Shown piece after piece: positions 18,384 to 26,048 of a stretch of 64,000 nucleotides of DNA. Position 1 is the stretch's first letter, and the number at the start of each line of letters is the position of its first letter. The translations under genes were made by a program, and so were the position numbers. Source of the stretch: Endozoicomonas gorgoniicola (GTDB lineage: Bacteria; Pseudomonadota; Gammaproteobacteria; Pseudomonadales; Endozoicomonadaceae); NCBI RefSeq assembly GCF_025562715.2, contig NZ_JAPFCC010000001.1, positions 310,001-374,000 on the forward strand. The letters run 5' to 3'. The notes beneath the pieces are model-generated. The model saw nothing but the letters and a program-made list of their open reading frames with translations, had not been told where the DNA came from and searched no databases.

Positions 18384-18917
18384 CTAATCCTCACCGCCAT
18401 AAAAATCAAATACGATTCTTATCCCATACTCAGCTAGTTGATTAATAACTTCTACATCTAATTCAAACATGACATTTTCTTCAGAAAATATACCCAAGAG
18501 GAATGTGCAAACACCTCCAGAACCAACAATTTTAGAAATATATTTTTTGTCAAACTGCCTTAGCCAGCGTTTTAATGTAAGGGGAGCGGCAATAAAAAGA
18601 TTACCAACCATTTGTCATTCCCACGAAAGTGGCAATCCACCACGAGCAGTGGATCCCCGCCTGCGCGGGGATGACGTTGGGATGTTATACGTTGCTACTC
18701 CCCTAAGTTCTAGACAATCTCCATCAAACCCAAGAGGTAGCTGATGTAGGTAAAAACCAACACTTGTCTGTTTGTAATTTCCACCTAACAGTTTCCCTCC
18801 TTTTGTCTTTCTTTCACATCCAACAGAATGAGAGTACTTAATGGGTAATCTGAAAGCATTTTCAATTTCTCTCGCCTCTGTGGATGCTATTGCAAAAATT
18901 ATCTTAAGGAACATCAC
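18384..18917 (-). pseudogene. DUF4279-like small protein split by a REP-type palindrome
   Basis: The upstream part (start ATG at 18917) reads FAIASTEAREIENAFRLP and continues for about 75 codons with plausible coding sequence, then enters the palindrome at 18613-18675 and stops. After it, a second frame (18611 to 18384) resumes with MVGNLFIAAPLTLKRWLRQF and ends FDFYGGED. The two parts resemble the beginning and end of the DUF4279 family, small proteins often found near toxin and immunity genes. The resemblance is weak and from memory. Its first 38 bp lie in the 148-bp direct repeat, so a second copy of this gene start is present at 19954-19991. Confidence 0.4.
18613..18675. repeat. REP-type double palindrome
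   Basis: Two adjacent hairpins: CATTCCCACGAAAGTGGCAATCC-type, then GGATCCCCGCCTGCGCGGGGATGAC-type (only partial motifs given). Their six-frame translations give the familiar HESGNP and DPRLRGDD peptides of dispersed genomic palindromes. It interrupts the DUF4279-like gene. A related half-element is at 59625-59654, next to the other ADP-ribosyltransferase-like gene. Confidence 0.75.
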
Positions 18918-19027
18918 ATACGTCTAAGATATAGATGGCACTGGTGTTTTCATGAAAATCTACTCGCTCTGAGAGGTGATATTAATGACAAATACCGTGT
19001 ATGCATCAGGAAAATGTCACTCAAGAG
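18880..19027. repeat. 148-bp direct repeat, copy A
   Basis: Matches 19954-20101 over 148 bp with 11 mismatches and no gaps (about 93% identity). It spans the 5' end of the DUF4279-like gene (minus strand), the intergenic region, and a short plus-strand frame starting MTNTVYASGKCHSR at 18985. The ADP-ribosyltransferase-like gene lies between the two copies. Confidence 0.92.
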
Positions 19028-19057
19028 AAAAATAGCAGATGCAGGAAGGGGTTTATA

Positions 19058-19819
19058 ATGTTGACTGAAGTAGAGCTTTTTGACCGGAACAACCTGCTGT
19101 GCCTTGATAATCCGGCTAATTTCCAGAACACAATGAATGTTACCGGTGCCTGTTATGTTCCTAGCAGCTGGACAACTGACCTGAGTAATGAATGGGTGCT
19201 TGCAACACATAAACCCTCCTACTTCTCTGGTTATATTTTTCGGGGTGACGTCAGAAACCCACTAGAGATTTTGGAAAGTGGTTTTAGCCTAAGCCTAGAT
19301 GTCCCTGATAGGCAGAACCGGTATCTGTATAGGCTAGTGTCCGGGGCTTCGAGGGGGAATACAGGTCGCTACGGCGTCTCTACAAGTGTCTGCGCTTCTG
19401 CCTGTACCCGATACGCCATGAACATGTTTTCCGTGCATAATATGAGTCTCCGGTATTTCGACGGTTATATCTACCTCATTGACGCTGTAGATTTTAAAGG
19501 CTTTGCCATTCCCAGCCTTCGTCCCAATGATCCTATAGCTATCAGATTTCCCCATTTACGGGAAGTTCATGAAGTTAACTTTCCTAATCCCATTCCCAAT
19601 TTTAAAATTGTAGGTGTTGTATACTTTCCGGGGGTAAATAGTGTTACCGAACCGACCATGTGGCCTGAATACCCACCAAAACTCATGCTGGCTGTAAACC
19701 CATACTATTCGGCATCTTTCGTCTATGAACAAGAAAAGACAGGTATGGAAGCTGCGAAAGTGGTTGTAGACCGCTTCAATGACCCGCGTGACTACCCGCA
19801 TGACTGGGTTATGGTTTAA
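19058..19819 (+). CDS. ADP-ribosyltransferase-like toxin (pertussis/cholera A-subunit type), copy 1
   Basis: The 253-aa protein shows the three conserved regions of the R-S-E class of ADP-ribosyltransferases in order. Region 1 is FRGDVRNPLEILESGF (R62, D64), comparable to YRYDSRPPEDVFQNGF of pertussis S1. Region 2 is a GVSTSVCASACTRYA block (STS at 108-110). Region 3 is HEVNFPNPIP with E172 six residues before Ile-Pro, as for the catalytic Glu of cholera and pertussis toxins. Such enzymes move ADP-ribose from NAD to a target protein. I chose ATG 19058 (with GAAGGGG upstream) because it aligns with the paralogue at 58833. There is no signal peptide, so export would need a type III, IV or VI route. 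NAD-transferase activity is inferred. Confidence 0.72.
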   Translation: MLTEVELFDRNNLLCLDNPANFQNTMNVTGACYVPSSWTTDLSNEWVLATHKPSYFSGYIFRGDVRNPLEILESGFSLSLDVPDRQNRYLYRLVSGASRGNTGRYGVSTSVCASACTRYAMNMFSVHNMSLRYFDGYIYLIDAVDFKGFAIPSLRPNDPIAIRFPHLREVHEVNFPNPIPNFKIVGVVYFPGVNSVTEPTMWPEYPPKLMLAVNPYYSASFVYEQEKTGMEAAKVVVDRFNDPRDYPHDWVMV

Positions 19820-19953
19820 TTGTTGAAAACCACATCTAAATTAATGTCTGTTCAGTCAACCATTGCAAGGTTTGCACAAATACTGTCGCGAATGATAAAC
19901 CCTGATGTTGAGGTTATTGATACAATGCGGCTAAGGAATAGCAGGAGCAGCAA

Positions 19954-20101
19954 GTGGATGCTATTGCCAGAATTATCTTAAGGAACGTCACATACGTCTA
20001 AGATATAGAAGTCACTGATATTTTCATGCAAATCTACTCACTCTGAGAGGTGGTATTAATGACAAATGCCGTGTATGCATCAGGAAAATGTCACTCAAGA
20101 G
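19954..20101. repeat. 148-bp direct repeat, copy B
   Basis: Second copy of the repeat at 18880-19027, in the same orientation, 1074 bp downstream. It ends at the same base as copy A (TCACTCAAGAG), after which the sequences diverge completely. Confidence 0.92.
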
Positions 20102-20205
20102 CGCCCCAAGCTGCTTGCGGCTTAACATCTACGAGTAACTTTTTCCTCTATCTGCAGAATTTTCCTATGATGGAGAGGAAGGTATACCCGGGCCAGAGAC
20201 CGTAA
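20059..20205 (+). other. Short open frame sharing its N terminus with copy A of the repeat
   Basis: A 48-codon frame starts MTNAVYASGKCHSR inside repeat copy B and then continues with 34 residues unrelated to copy A, where the same start gives only 16 codons (MTNTVYASGKCHSREK). It may be the decayed 5' end of a gene family whose N terminus is held in the repeat. There is no other evidence that it is translated. Confidence 0.25.
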
Positions 20206-20257
20206 ACACACTGGTGCTTTTTGCCCGGTCAAGAGAGAACCTGATGTGTGGGGGCAA
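20102..20257. other. Stretch without a recognised gene next to the direct repeat
   Basis: Apart from the short frame at 20059-20205, I see no gene or clear element between the direct repeat and the ISKra4-like fragment. Confidence 0.5.
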
Positions 20258-20650
20258 TTAAAAGTGTTCTGAAGGAATACTATCCGGTAGCTTTTCTTCA
20301 GATTTCCCCATAACAACCCTGTGCCGTTTATCCCGGCTTCCTTGTTCATAGGTCAGGCAAAGTTTGGTTTCCTGCCAGTCCACTTTTCTTGTTTTGCGTT
20401 TGTCTCCCTCAGTTTCTTCATCGAAAAGAACTACAGGAATCATGCTGCTATCCATTTCGCCGATTAGCTGCCTGCCTTCTCCTACACATTCCTGACGGTT
20501 CTGTAATGAAGCTGTAGACTGTTCATTCATGCAACGGACGTGACTCAATGTTATCGCTCGTACAGACGACACAGGTGCAGTAGAGCCGTAATGCTCTTCC
20601 ATTTTCTGTGAAGCTGTTTCAAAAGAGCTGTCTGATGCAAAATCAACCAA
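20258..20650 (-). pseudogene. ISKra4-like transposase fragment
   Basis: The frame contains EMDSSMIPVVLF, then KRKTRKVDWQETKLCL and EQGSRDKRHRVVMG. This resembles the central part of ISKra4-family transposases (a DG/S-x-P-V segment followed by KRKTRKxxWKEAR). Only about 130 residues remain of a protein normally above 350 aa, so it is a remnant. It abuts a different transposase fragment on its 5' side. Confidence 0.55.
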
Positions 20651-20670
20651 TCGTCGTTGTAATGGCTGTG

Positions 20671-20767
20671 AATAAAGGATAACCCAACCATTCGCCTGCG
20701 ATTTCCATCGTGATCACTTCACCATCAGCCAGCTTTGGTGGTGTACCACGGCATCGTAGGGGGGCAG
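20671..20767 (-). pseudogene. IS4/IS982-like transposase N-terminal fragment
   Basis: The minus strand reads CRGTPPKLADGEVITMEIAG followed by EWLGYPLF, like the PKLSDSEVxTMEIVGEFLG block near the N terminus of IS4- or IS982-type transposases. The similarity stops where the ISKra4-like fragment begins, so two broken elements are joined here. Confidence 0.45.
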
Positions 20768-20819
20768 TTATCAATGAATTGTATAAATCGTTAATCAAGC
20801 AAAATAAATTTGCCTGAAT

Positions 20820-21038
20820 TCAGGATATACTGTTTTCATTAAATACAATTACATCGGCATCACTTTTTTCATCATCAAAATGTTCATGTTCCCAATCAGG
20901 GGTGTTTTCCATTTCGTCGGCGCATTGCAGTAAGAATTTTGCTAAACGACGAAGGTCGTCTGAATTCGTTTGAAACGTAACTTCCGAAAATTCAGATAAC
21001 GTGTCAGCATCGTTTTTGGTATATCCAAAGCATTTCAT
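20820..21038 (-). CDS. Small acidic protein, Imm32-like
   Basis: A 72-aa acidic protein with the core SEVTFQTNSDDLRRLAKFLL then CADEME. This resembles small Imm32-type immunity or accessory proteins, which share a 'E-V-[ST]-x-x-[AST]-x-x-x-[DE]-L-R-x-[LI]-A-x-F-[LI]' block; the recall is from memory and unverified. A short purine-rich site (GAAGGGAAG on the minus strand) precedes the ATG at 21038. It has no matching toxin next to it unless the ADP-ribosyltransferase at 19058 is the partner, which I doubt. It lies between transposase scars and the defence-island boundary. Confidence 0.5.
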   Translation of the reverse strand: MKCFGYTKNDADTLSEFSEVTFQTNSDDLRRLAKFLLQCADEMENTPDWEHEHFDDEKSDADVIVFNENSIS

Positions 21039-21222
21039 AGATTAAAACTTCCCTTCATTTTATGCGCCAGGGCACTGGTTGGGGGCATTTTGGCAACCGA
21101 GCATAAATGGATCAATCAGACAAGGATTTAAGAGTAGCAATACTGCCCCGGAAGCCTCAACGATATCACGACATTTCTGCCATCACCATCCGGATCTTGC
21201 TGGGCTTTCTCACTGCCAAAGG

Positions 21223-21304
21223 CAGTTTATGTCAACCGAAATCCGGACATGCAGTGTAGGATATACACGACATAATATGATCATTCGTCATGCCCATTGC
21301 CTGC
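21223..21304. repeat. Left copy of the tag 3'-end direct repeat (island boundary)
   Basis: 82 bp matching 29676-29759 with one 2-bp gap and one mismatch. It carries the last 22 codons of tag (including the NDHI-x-SC zinc-ligand pair), the stop codon and about 10 bp beyond. It forms the left edge of the restriction/defence island and supplies the in-frame C terminus of the truncated hsdR. Confidence 0.9.
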
Positions 21305-22815
21305 TGCATCGTGTAGGAGTGAATGATCTTGCCAAACTTGTTTTCAGTCTTATCGTCTTGCAGCAGGGGCGTACCCGTAAAGGCAATAAAAGCAGCGTTA
21401 GGCAAAGCTTGCTGCATACGGATATTATTCTCACCGTTCTGGCTGCGATGACCTTCATCAACCAACACAATCATGTCCGGACTGTCGTTATGGCATTCTG
21501 GCAATTTAATGGCGGTTCGGAACTTATCGATGATCGAAAAAATAATGCGTTCGTTACCCTTGCCAATCTGCTCCGCCAGTCGTCGGCCTGTTGTTGCCAT
21601 AGCCTCTTTCTTGTCCTTGCCGGACAATGCACCACCAGAAGCAAAAGTACGGGCAAGCTGGTCTTCCAGATCAACCCTGTCAGTGACAACAACGACTCGA
21701 CACCTGGCGAGTTCTTTCAGCCAGATCAGAGCTTTAGACAGGAACACCATCGTAAATGACTTGCCGGAGCCTGTGGTGTGCCAGATGACACCACCATTAC
21801 GAGCCCCTTTGTCGTCAAAAGAAGTAATACGCTCAACCAAAGCTTTGATACCAAATACCTGCTGATATCGGGCAACAATCCTCCCCGCTTTTTTATCAAA
21901 CAGAGTGAAAAGGCGGGTCATGTCCAGCAGACGGTCATGTCGCAAGAGCGAAACCAGCAGACGATCCTGATCAGTCACCACCCGATCACCGCCAGCAACC
22001 AGAGACTCATACTCTTCACGGACTTTTTGAGGTCTGTGAGCAAAAACAGAATCAAGCTGAATCTTGGATAGCGCCTTGTTTTTAAGTTTGGAAAACTCTG
22101 CTTCAGTAATCTCTTCTTCTTTCCACTTCGCCCAAAACTTTTCTGGTGTACCGCAGGTGGCATAAAGACCTTCATGTCCATTCACCGACAGCAGTAACTG
22201 GCTGTAAGCAAACAGATGCGGAATCTCATCGATCTTCTGGTTGCGGATATTCTGTGAAATGCCTTCTGAAACGGTAGCCTTGCCTTCGGTAGACGAGTCT
22301 GGTCGTTTAGCTTCAATAACCACCCAGGGCAGGCCATTCACAAAGCAGACCAGATCGGGAATACGTTTGCCGGTTCCCTGACTGTTCTCCACTTCCAGCT
22401 CTTCGGTAAAGTGGTAAACATTATTTTCCGGGTTTTCCCAGTCGATAACCTGAATGGTTGGGCTGGCTTTTTTGCCGCCCACAAACTCGGTGATACCAAT
22501 GCCGTAGGTCAGGGCGTTGTAGAACTTTTCATTCGCAGCTTTCAGCCCTTCGTTCATAGCCGGTGTCGCCAGTTCGTGAACAATTTTGTCGATAGCGGCT
22601 GACGACAGTGGGTGTTCTTTTCCCATAAAGGTAAAGGTTTTTTTTGCCAACAGTTCACGCAGTACCTGAGGCAGAATAACGGTAGACCGGCTTCCCCGTT
22701 GTGTCAGGCATTCAGCCGGGGGAATAAACTGGTAGCCTAAATGAGTCAGAAGAGTCAGGGCGGGGATTTTTGCGCTTTGTTCTTCCTTAAAGTTCGCCAA
22801 CATCACATCAGACAT
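21232..22815 (-). pseudogene. hsdR: Type I restriction enzyme R subunit, 3'-truncated and fused to the tag tail
   Basis: The N-terminal half of HsdR is intact. It has the nuclease core (Asp near 154 in KRIPDLV and WVVIEAKRP near 166-174), the Walker A motif HTTGSGKS (about 345), the Walker B-like VDEGHRSQ (about 455) and the FTGTP motif. The protein then ends about 527 residues in: after IIHSYTMQQA it switches in frame to the last residues of the Tag glycosylase. The second helicase domain and C-terminal assembly region, another 400-500 residues, are missing, so ATP-driven translocation and cleavage should be lost. I place the start at ATG 22815, which overlaps the ptuB stop as TAATG. It is the last gene of the island operon. 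Confidence 0.85.
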
Positions 22816-23450
22816 TATTTCACCCATTGTCTGAGTACATTCACCACCACTGGCGCATAGGCTTCCAGTTTGCCATTTTTTGGTTTGGAAATGTCCTCAA
22901 TCACCATTTCAATCAGTTCGTCATCATCCAGCCCTTCCTCCGGATCAACACCATTGTTCAACAGAAGCGTTTGGACTAACGACTTTCTTTTTTCAATCAA
23001 GCTGCGGTTGTTCTGCTCCCGGTCACCAAGATTAAGAACTGCTATCGTTTCAATGGCTCTGGCCGACTTTCCGGTAACCCGTCCACTCAGTTTGAATTCA
23101 AACTCTGTTTCACACTCAGGCATGAACGGAGTCAAAGGCAACGGCTTTGACTCGTGAGCGTCATCACATTGTTTTAACGTTGTGCAGCTGGTAACGATGT
23201 TGGTGAAATCCAAACTGCGATTAGGGGCAATCCTGCGAGCCTCGACATGTTCATTCATGCAATCACTATTTTCACCGGAAATAGACTGGCAGCAATAAGC
23301 GCACAGGTAAAACTGCTCTTCTAAACAGGCAGCACGGATATCCTGTCGTTCCTTTTCCGTCAGGTCTCCATAATTACCTCTGGGGTTTCTGGCTTTCCAC
23401 TGCCGCAAGCTTTCAGGCTCAAACCCTTCAATTTTACTGATTCTTCGCAC
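22815..23450 (-). CDS. ptuB: PtuB-like HNH endonuclease (Septu-type defence)
   Basis: A 211-aa protein of the TIGR02646 / PtuB kind. A zinc-ribbon-type C50-AYC-53 is followed by NEHVEAR (His68) and LDFTNIVTSC (Asn84, Cys89) with a further Cys/His pair, the layout of an HNH nuclease. In Septu systems PtuB is the nuclease that acts with the ATPase PtuA to stop phage. Its start overlaps the ptuA 3' end by 17 bp and its stop overlaps the hsdR start (TAATG), so the genes are translationally coupled. No reverse transcriptase is present, so this is Septu-like, not a PtuAB-containing retron. Confidence 0.78.
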   Translation of the reverse strand: MRRISKIEGFEPESLRQWKARNPRGNYGDLTEKERQDIRAACLEEQFYLCAYCCQSISGENSDCMNEHVEARRIAPNRSLDFTNIVTSCTTLKQCDDAHESKPLPLTPFMPECETEFEFKLSGRVTGKSARAIETIAVLNLGDREQNNRSLIEKRKSLVQTLLLNNGVDPEEGLDDDELIEMVIEDISKPKNGKLEAYAPVVVNVLRQWVK

Positions 23451-24831
23451 TACGCAACTCCTTTTTACGAAGCTCTTTTTTACGAAGCAGTAACCGGGCT
23501 TTGGTCAGTTCCAGATTAGTCTCGGGAAGTTCCTCTTCTAACCCCTTCAGTAACTGATGGGCCAGTGTCAAATCAGCATCGTGTATGGCATCAAGAAGAT
23601 CATTCAGCTGAATATTGATGTCTTTATTCCTGATATCGGTATCCATAATATCCAGCAGAACCGTGTTGGCATCTTCACCATACAACGGTTTCAGCTGTTT
23701 TAATTCATCATCGTCAATCAGGTAGGTCAGCACATTTTTACTGTCGCTGATCACCAAAGGTGAATGAGTGGTTAGCACAAACTGACAATTTGGGAAAGTT
23801 GCCGTCAGTTGATTGATTAAACTGCGCTGCCACTGGGGATGAAGGTGCATATCCACTTCATCAATCAAAACAATGCCATCGCCTTCCAGCGGGTTTTGCA
23901 GTGCCGGATTCATCACCGCCAGTCGCCGGGCAATATCACCAATCAATGCCATCAATGACTTTTCGCCCTGGGATAACTGGGCGACATCGAACGCTTCACC
24001 ATTTTTGTCAATCGACATATGCAGCCTTGGTTTACGCCTTACCCGCAGGTTGGAAAACTCTGGCATAAATTTGTAAATAGCGGAGCGAACCGCTGACAGC
24101 TGCCTGTCTTTTGATGAGGCTTTCAACTCATTCAGCCGTTTCCAGGTATCTTCATCTTCTTTTAGTACTGAGCGCAGCTGGTCAAGAATATCATCCGAGA
24201 GACCAGACTCATTTTCGCTGTCCTCGCGCTCCCGGAACCATTCAAAAAAACGCCTGAAGTCAACGCCCTGACTAAGGGACTTGTCATAACCATCGAGTTG
24301 CAGGAAAGTGTGTTTGTCTCTAATTTTCAGGGGGATGTCGAGCACTACCCGCTCAACAGAATAAAAAGCCATCAGCGGTAAACTGGCTGTTTCATTTTTG
24401 GAGAGTGATGTCCGATAGTGGTCAGCCAGAGCTTTAGCGCCAGAGTATTCACTTTTGAACTCACCCTTGCGGCCTTTGCGAGCCTTAGCAACCATCCACG
24501 ATAAATAATTATCTTCATCAGAGTACCCTTCAGCATCAGGGTCATCGGGATTACCGGTAAAGCAGAACACATCAACGGCCATCGCTGCCGAGTTTTTACC
24601 ATTCTTTATGGCCAGCTCTGGTATCGGACTACCGGCACTTTTATCACTCTGGATACGGGAGACCAGCCAGCTCAGGGAGGTGGCCAGTGATCGCAGAATC
24701 GAGGTTTTTCCGGAACCATTATTACCCACAAAAACGGTAACATTGCTGTTCAGGTTCCCAAGGGGAGCCAGTAAAATGTCCAGCTCTGAAAAACGCCCGA
24801 CATTGCGTAATGTCAGCTTTTTAACCTCCAT
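23434..24831 (-). CDS. ptuA: PtuA-like AAA/ABC-type ATPase (Septu-type defence)
   Basis: A 465-aa SMC/ABC-like ATPase. Walker A is GNNGSGKT at 36-43, the ABC signature is LSQGEKSL (about 282-289), Walker B is IVLIDEVDMHLHP (about 315-327), and a switch His follows in LTTHSPLVI. PtuA forms the sensor/ATPase scaffold to which the HNH protein PtuB binds in Septu type I. The start codon overlaps the hsdS stop (TAATG). The C terminus is a charged helical tail (KKELRKKELR). Its placement between hsdS and hsdR shows co-expression with the restriction-modification genes. Confidence 0.8.
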   Translation of the reverse strand: MEVKKLTLRNVGRFSELDILLAPLGNLNSNVTVFVGNNGSGKTSILRSLATSLSWLVSRIQSDKSAGSPIPELAIKNGKNSAAMAVDVFCFTGNPDDPDAEGYSDEDNYLSWMVAKARKGRKGEFKSEYSGAKALADHYRTSLSKNETASLPLMAFYSVERVVLDIPLKIRDKHTFLQLDGYDKSLSQGVDFRRFFEWFREREDSENESGLSDDILDQLRSVLKEDEDTWKRLNELKASSKDRQLSAVRSAIYKFMPEFSNLRVRRKPRLHMSIDKNGEAFDVAQLSQGEKSLMALIGDIARRLAVMNPALQNPLEGDGIVLIDEVDMHLHPQWQRSLINQLTATFPNCQFVLTTHSPLVISDSKNVLTYLIDDDELKQLKPLYGEDANTVLLDIMDTDIRNKDINIQLNDLLDAIHDADLTLAHQLLKGLEEELPETNLELTKARLLLRKKELRKKELRSAKNQ

Positions 24832-26048
24832 TAACTTTCTCCCTGCTTGATACCGTTTTGTTCCACCTTAACCCTGCGCTTACCGGTCAGCAACTGTTGC
24901 ATCAGGGCTTTTTTTTCTTGTTTGAGGTGGGTGAGTTTTGTTTCCAGTGTTTCGATTTCTTGATCTGCGGCAGTTAGGACTGAGGCGATTTTTTGTTGTT
25001 CATCCAACAAAGGTACGTGAACTTTAACTTGAAGTAGATCTTTTGGGTTAACTCTTCGTGCTTTTCGGCCGCCATTAGCTAAGCCAAGGTTAGATGTGTA
25101 AAAATCATCCCTTGAGACAAACTCAATGAACCACTTAGGTGTTACATTCTGAGTAAAATCGAAAGCAGGTAGATCTAAAGTTGACTCAAAGCCATCTAAA
25201 TGCTTAGGAATAATACCAAAAGCCCCATTCAGAAAATCCAGTTTACTGTAGATAAACTGACCAGCTTTTCTTTTGTAATACGTGGTTGAGGCACTGCCTA
25301 AACGCTTTTCTTTTTTTTCAGTGACTCCACGACCATACAGCTTTACAGTAAGTTTTCTAGCACGTTCTCCGTTGGTTCCTGAAGTGCGGCTTTCGGTAAT
25401 CAATTGTGAGATAGGAGTAATTTCCCACTCCCCCACAAACCCAGCAAAACGCTTTTTCCCTGTCAGCAACTGCTGCATTAGTGCTTTTTTCTGCTGCTTG
25501 CTGGCCTCAATCAGCTTTTCGGTGGTCGCAATGGCTTTGTCCCAGGTGTTGAGGATTTTTGCTATTTTGCGTTGTTCTGTAAGAGGCGGCCAGCAAAGTT
25601 GTAACTCTGCAAATCTTGAAACTCCGAGATGTGCTATGGACGTGGTTTTTTTTGCAATACCCTGAAATGTACCGTCATATAAACATAGCCGGAAGCGCTG
25701 TAGGGCGTAATCACGGTCAACCTTGTTGTTGCCACGAAATCTTACAAGAGTATTTTGAAAACAGCATTCTTCAGGAAAGCCTGTGTACATCGCTGGCCTA
25801 CCAACAAGCTCTACACTCTGGCCTTCATTAAGTAATATGTCTCCATGATGAAGTTGATACTTCTCATATTCCTTTTCAGTAAATCGCATTGAGAGAATAT
25901 CTTTAGTGCAAATTTTATCATCAAACACATTTGCAACTCTCAAATATTGGCGCACAGACCCATCTTTAAACTTAGGAGACCTTTGTCTTCCTGCGTTTAC
26001 TACGCCAAAGTCCTTAACAGGAGCGCCAATCCAACCCTCAGGCACCAT
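24831..26048 (-). CDS. hsdS: Type I restriction-modification specificity subunit
   Basis: A 405-aa HsdS with the usual two target-recognition domains, each followed by a conserved helical spacer. TRD1 covers about 1-145, then LTEQRKIAKILNTWDKAIAT to KKALMQQLLTGKKRF. TRD2 covers about 205-340, then LLDEQQKIASVLTAADQEIE to KKALMQQLLTGKRRV. The two spacer repeats end in the same QQLLTGK motif, the sites where HsdS genes commonly recombine. It determines which DNA sequence the complex methylates. The start ATG at 26048 lies within the last codons of the DUF559 gene, in a segment resembling the hsdM 3' end. Confidence 0.92.
   Translation of the reverse strand: MVPEGWIGAPVKDFGVVNAGRQRSPKFKDGSVRQYLRVANVFDDKICTKDILSMRFTEKEYEKYQLHHGDILLNEGQSVELVGRPAMYTGFPEECCFQNTLVRFRGNNKVDRDYALQRFRLCLYDGTFQGIAKKTTSIAHLGVSRFAELQLCWPPLTEQRKIAKILNTWDKAIATTEKLIEASKQQKKALMQQLLTGKKRFAGFVGEWEITPISQLITESRTSGTNGERARKLTVKLYGRGVTEKKEKRLGSASTTYYKRKAGQFIYSKLDFLNGAFGIIPKHLDGFESTLDLPAFDFTQNVTPKWFIEFVSRDDFYTSNLGLANGGRKARRVNPKDLLQVKVHVPLLDEQQKIASVLTAADQEIETLETKLTHLKQEKKALMQQLLTGKRRVKVEQNGIKQGES

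Noticed and set aside
21079..21759. 226-codon plus-strand frame over the island edge
   Set aside because: It runs antisense through hsdR and the tag repeat, with no recognisable domain.
22815..24831. PtuAB as effectors of a retron
   Set aside because: No reverse transcriptase or msr/msd-like RNA is found next to the pair; Septu-like arrangement is the simpler reading.
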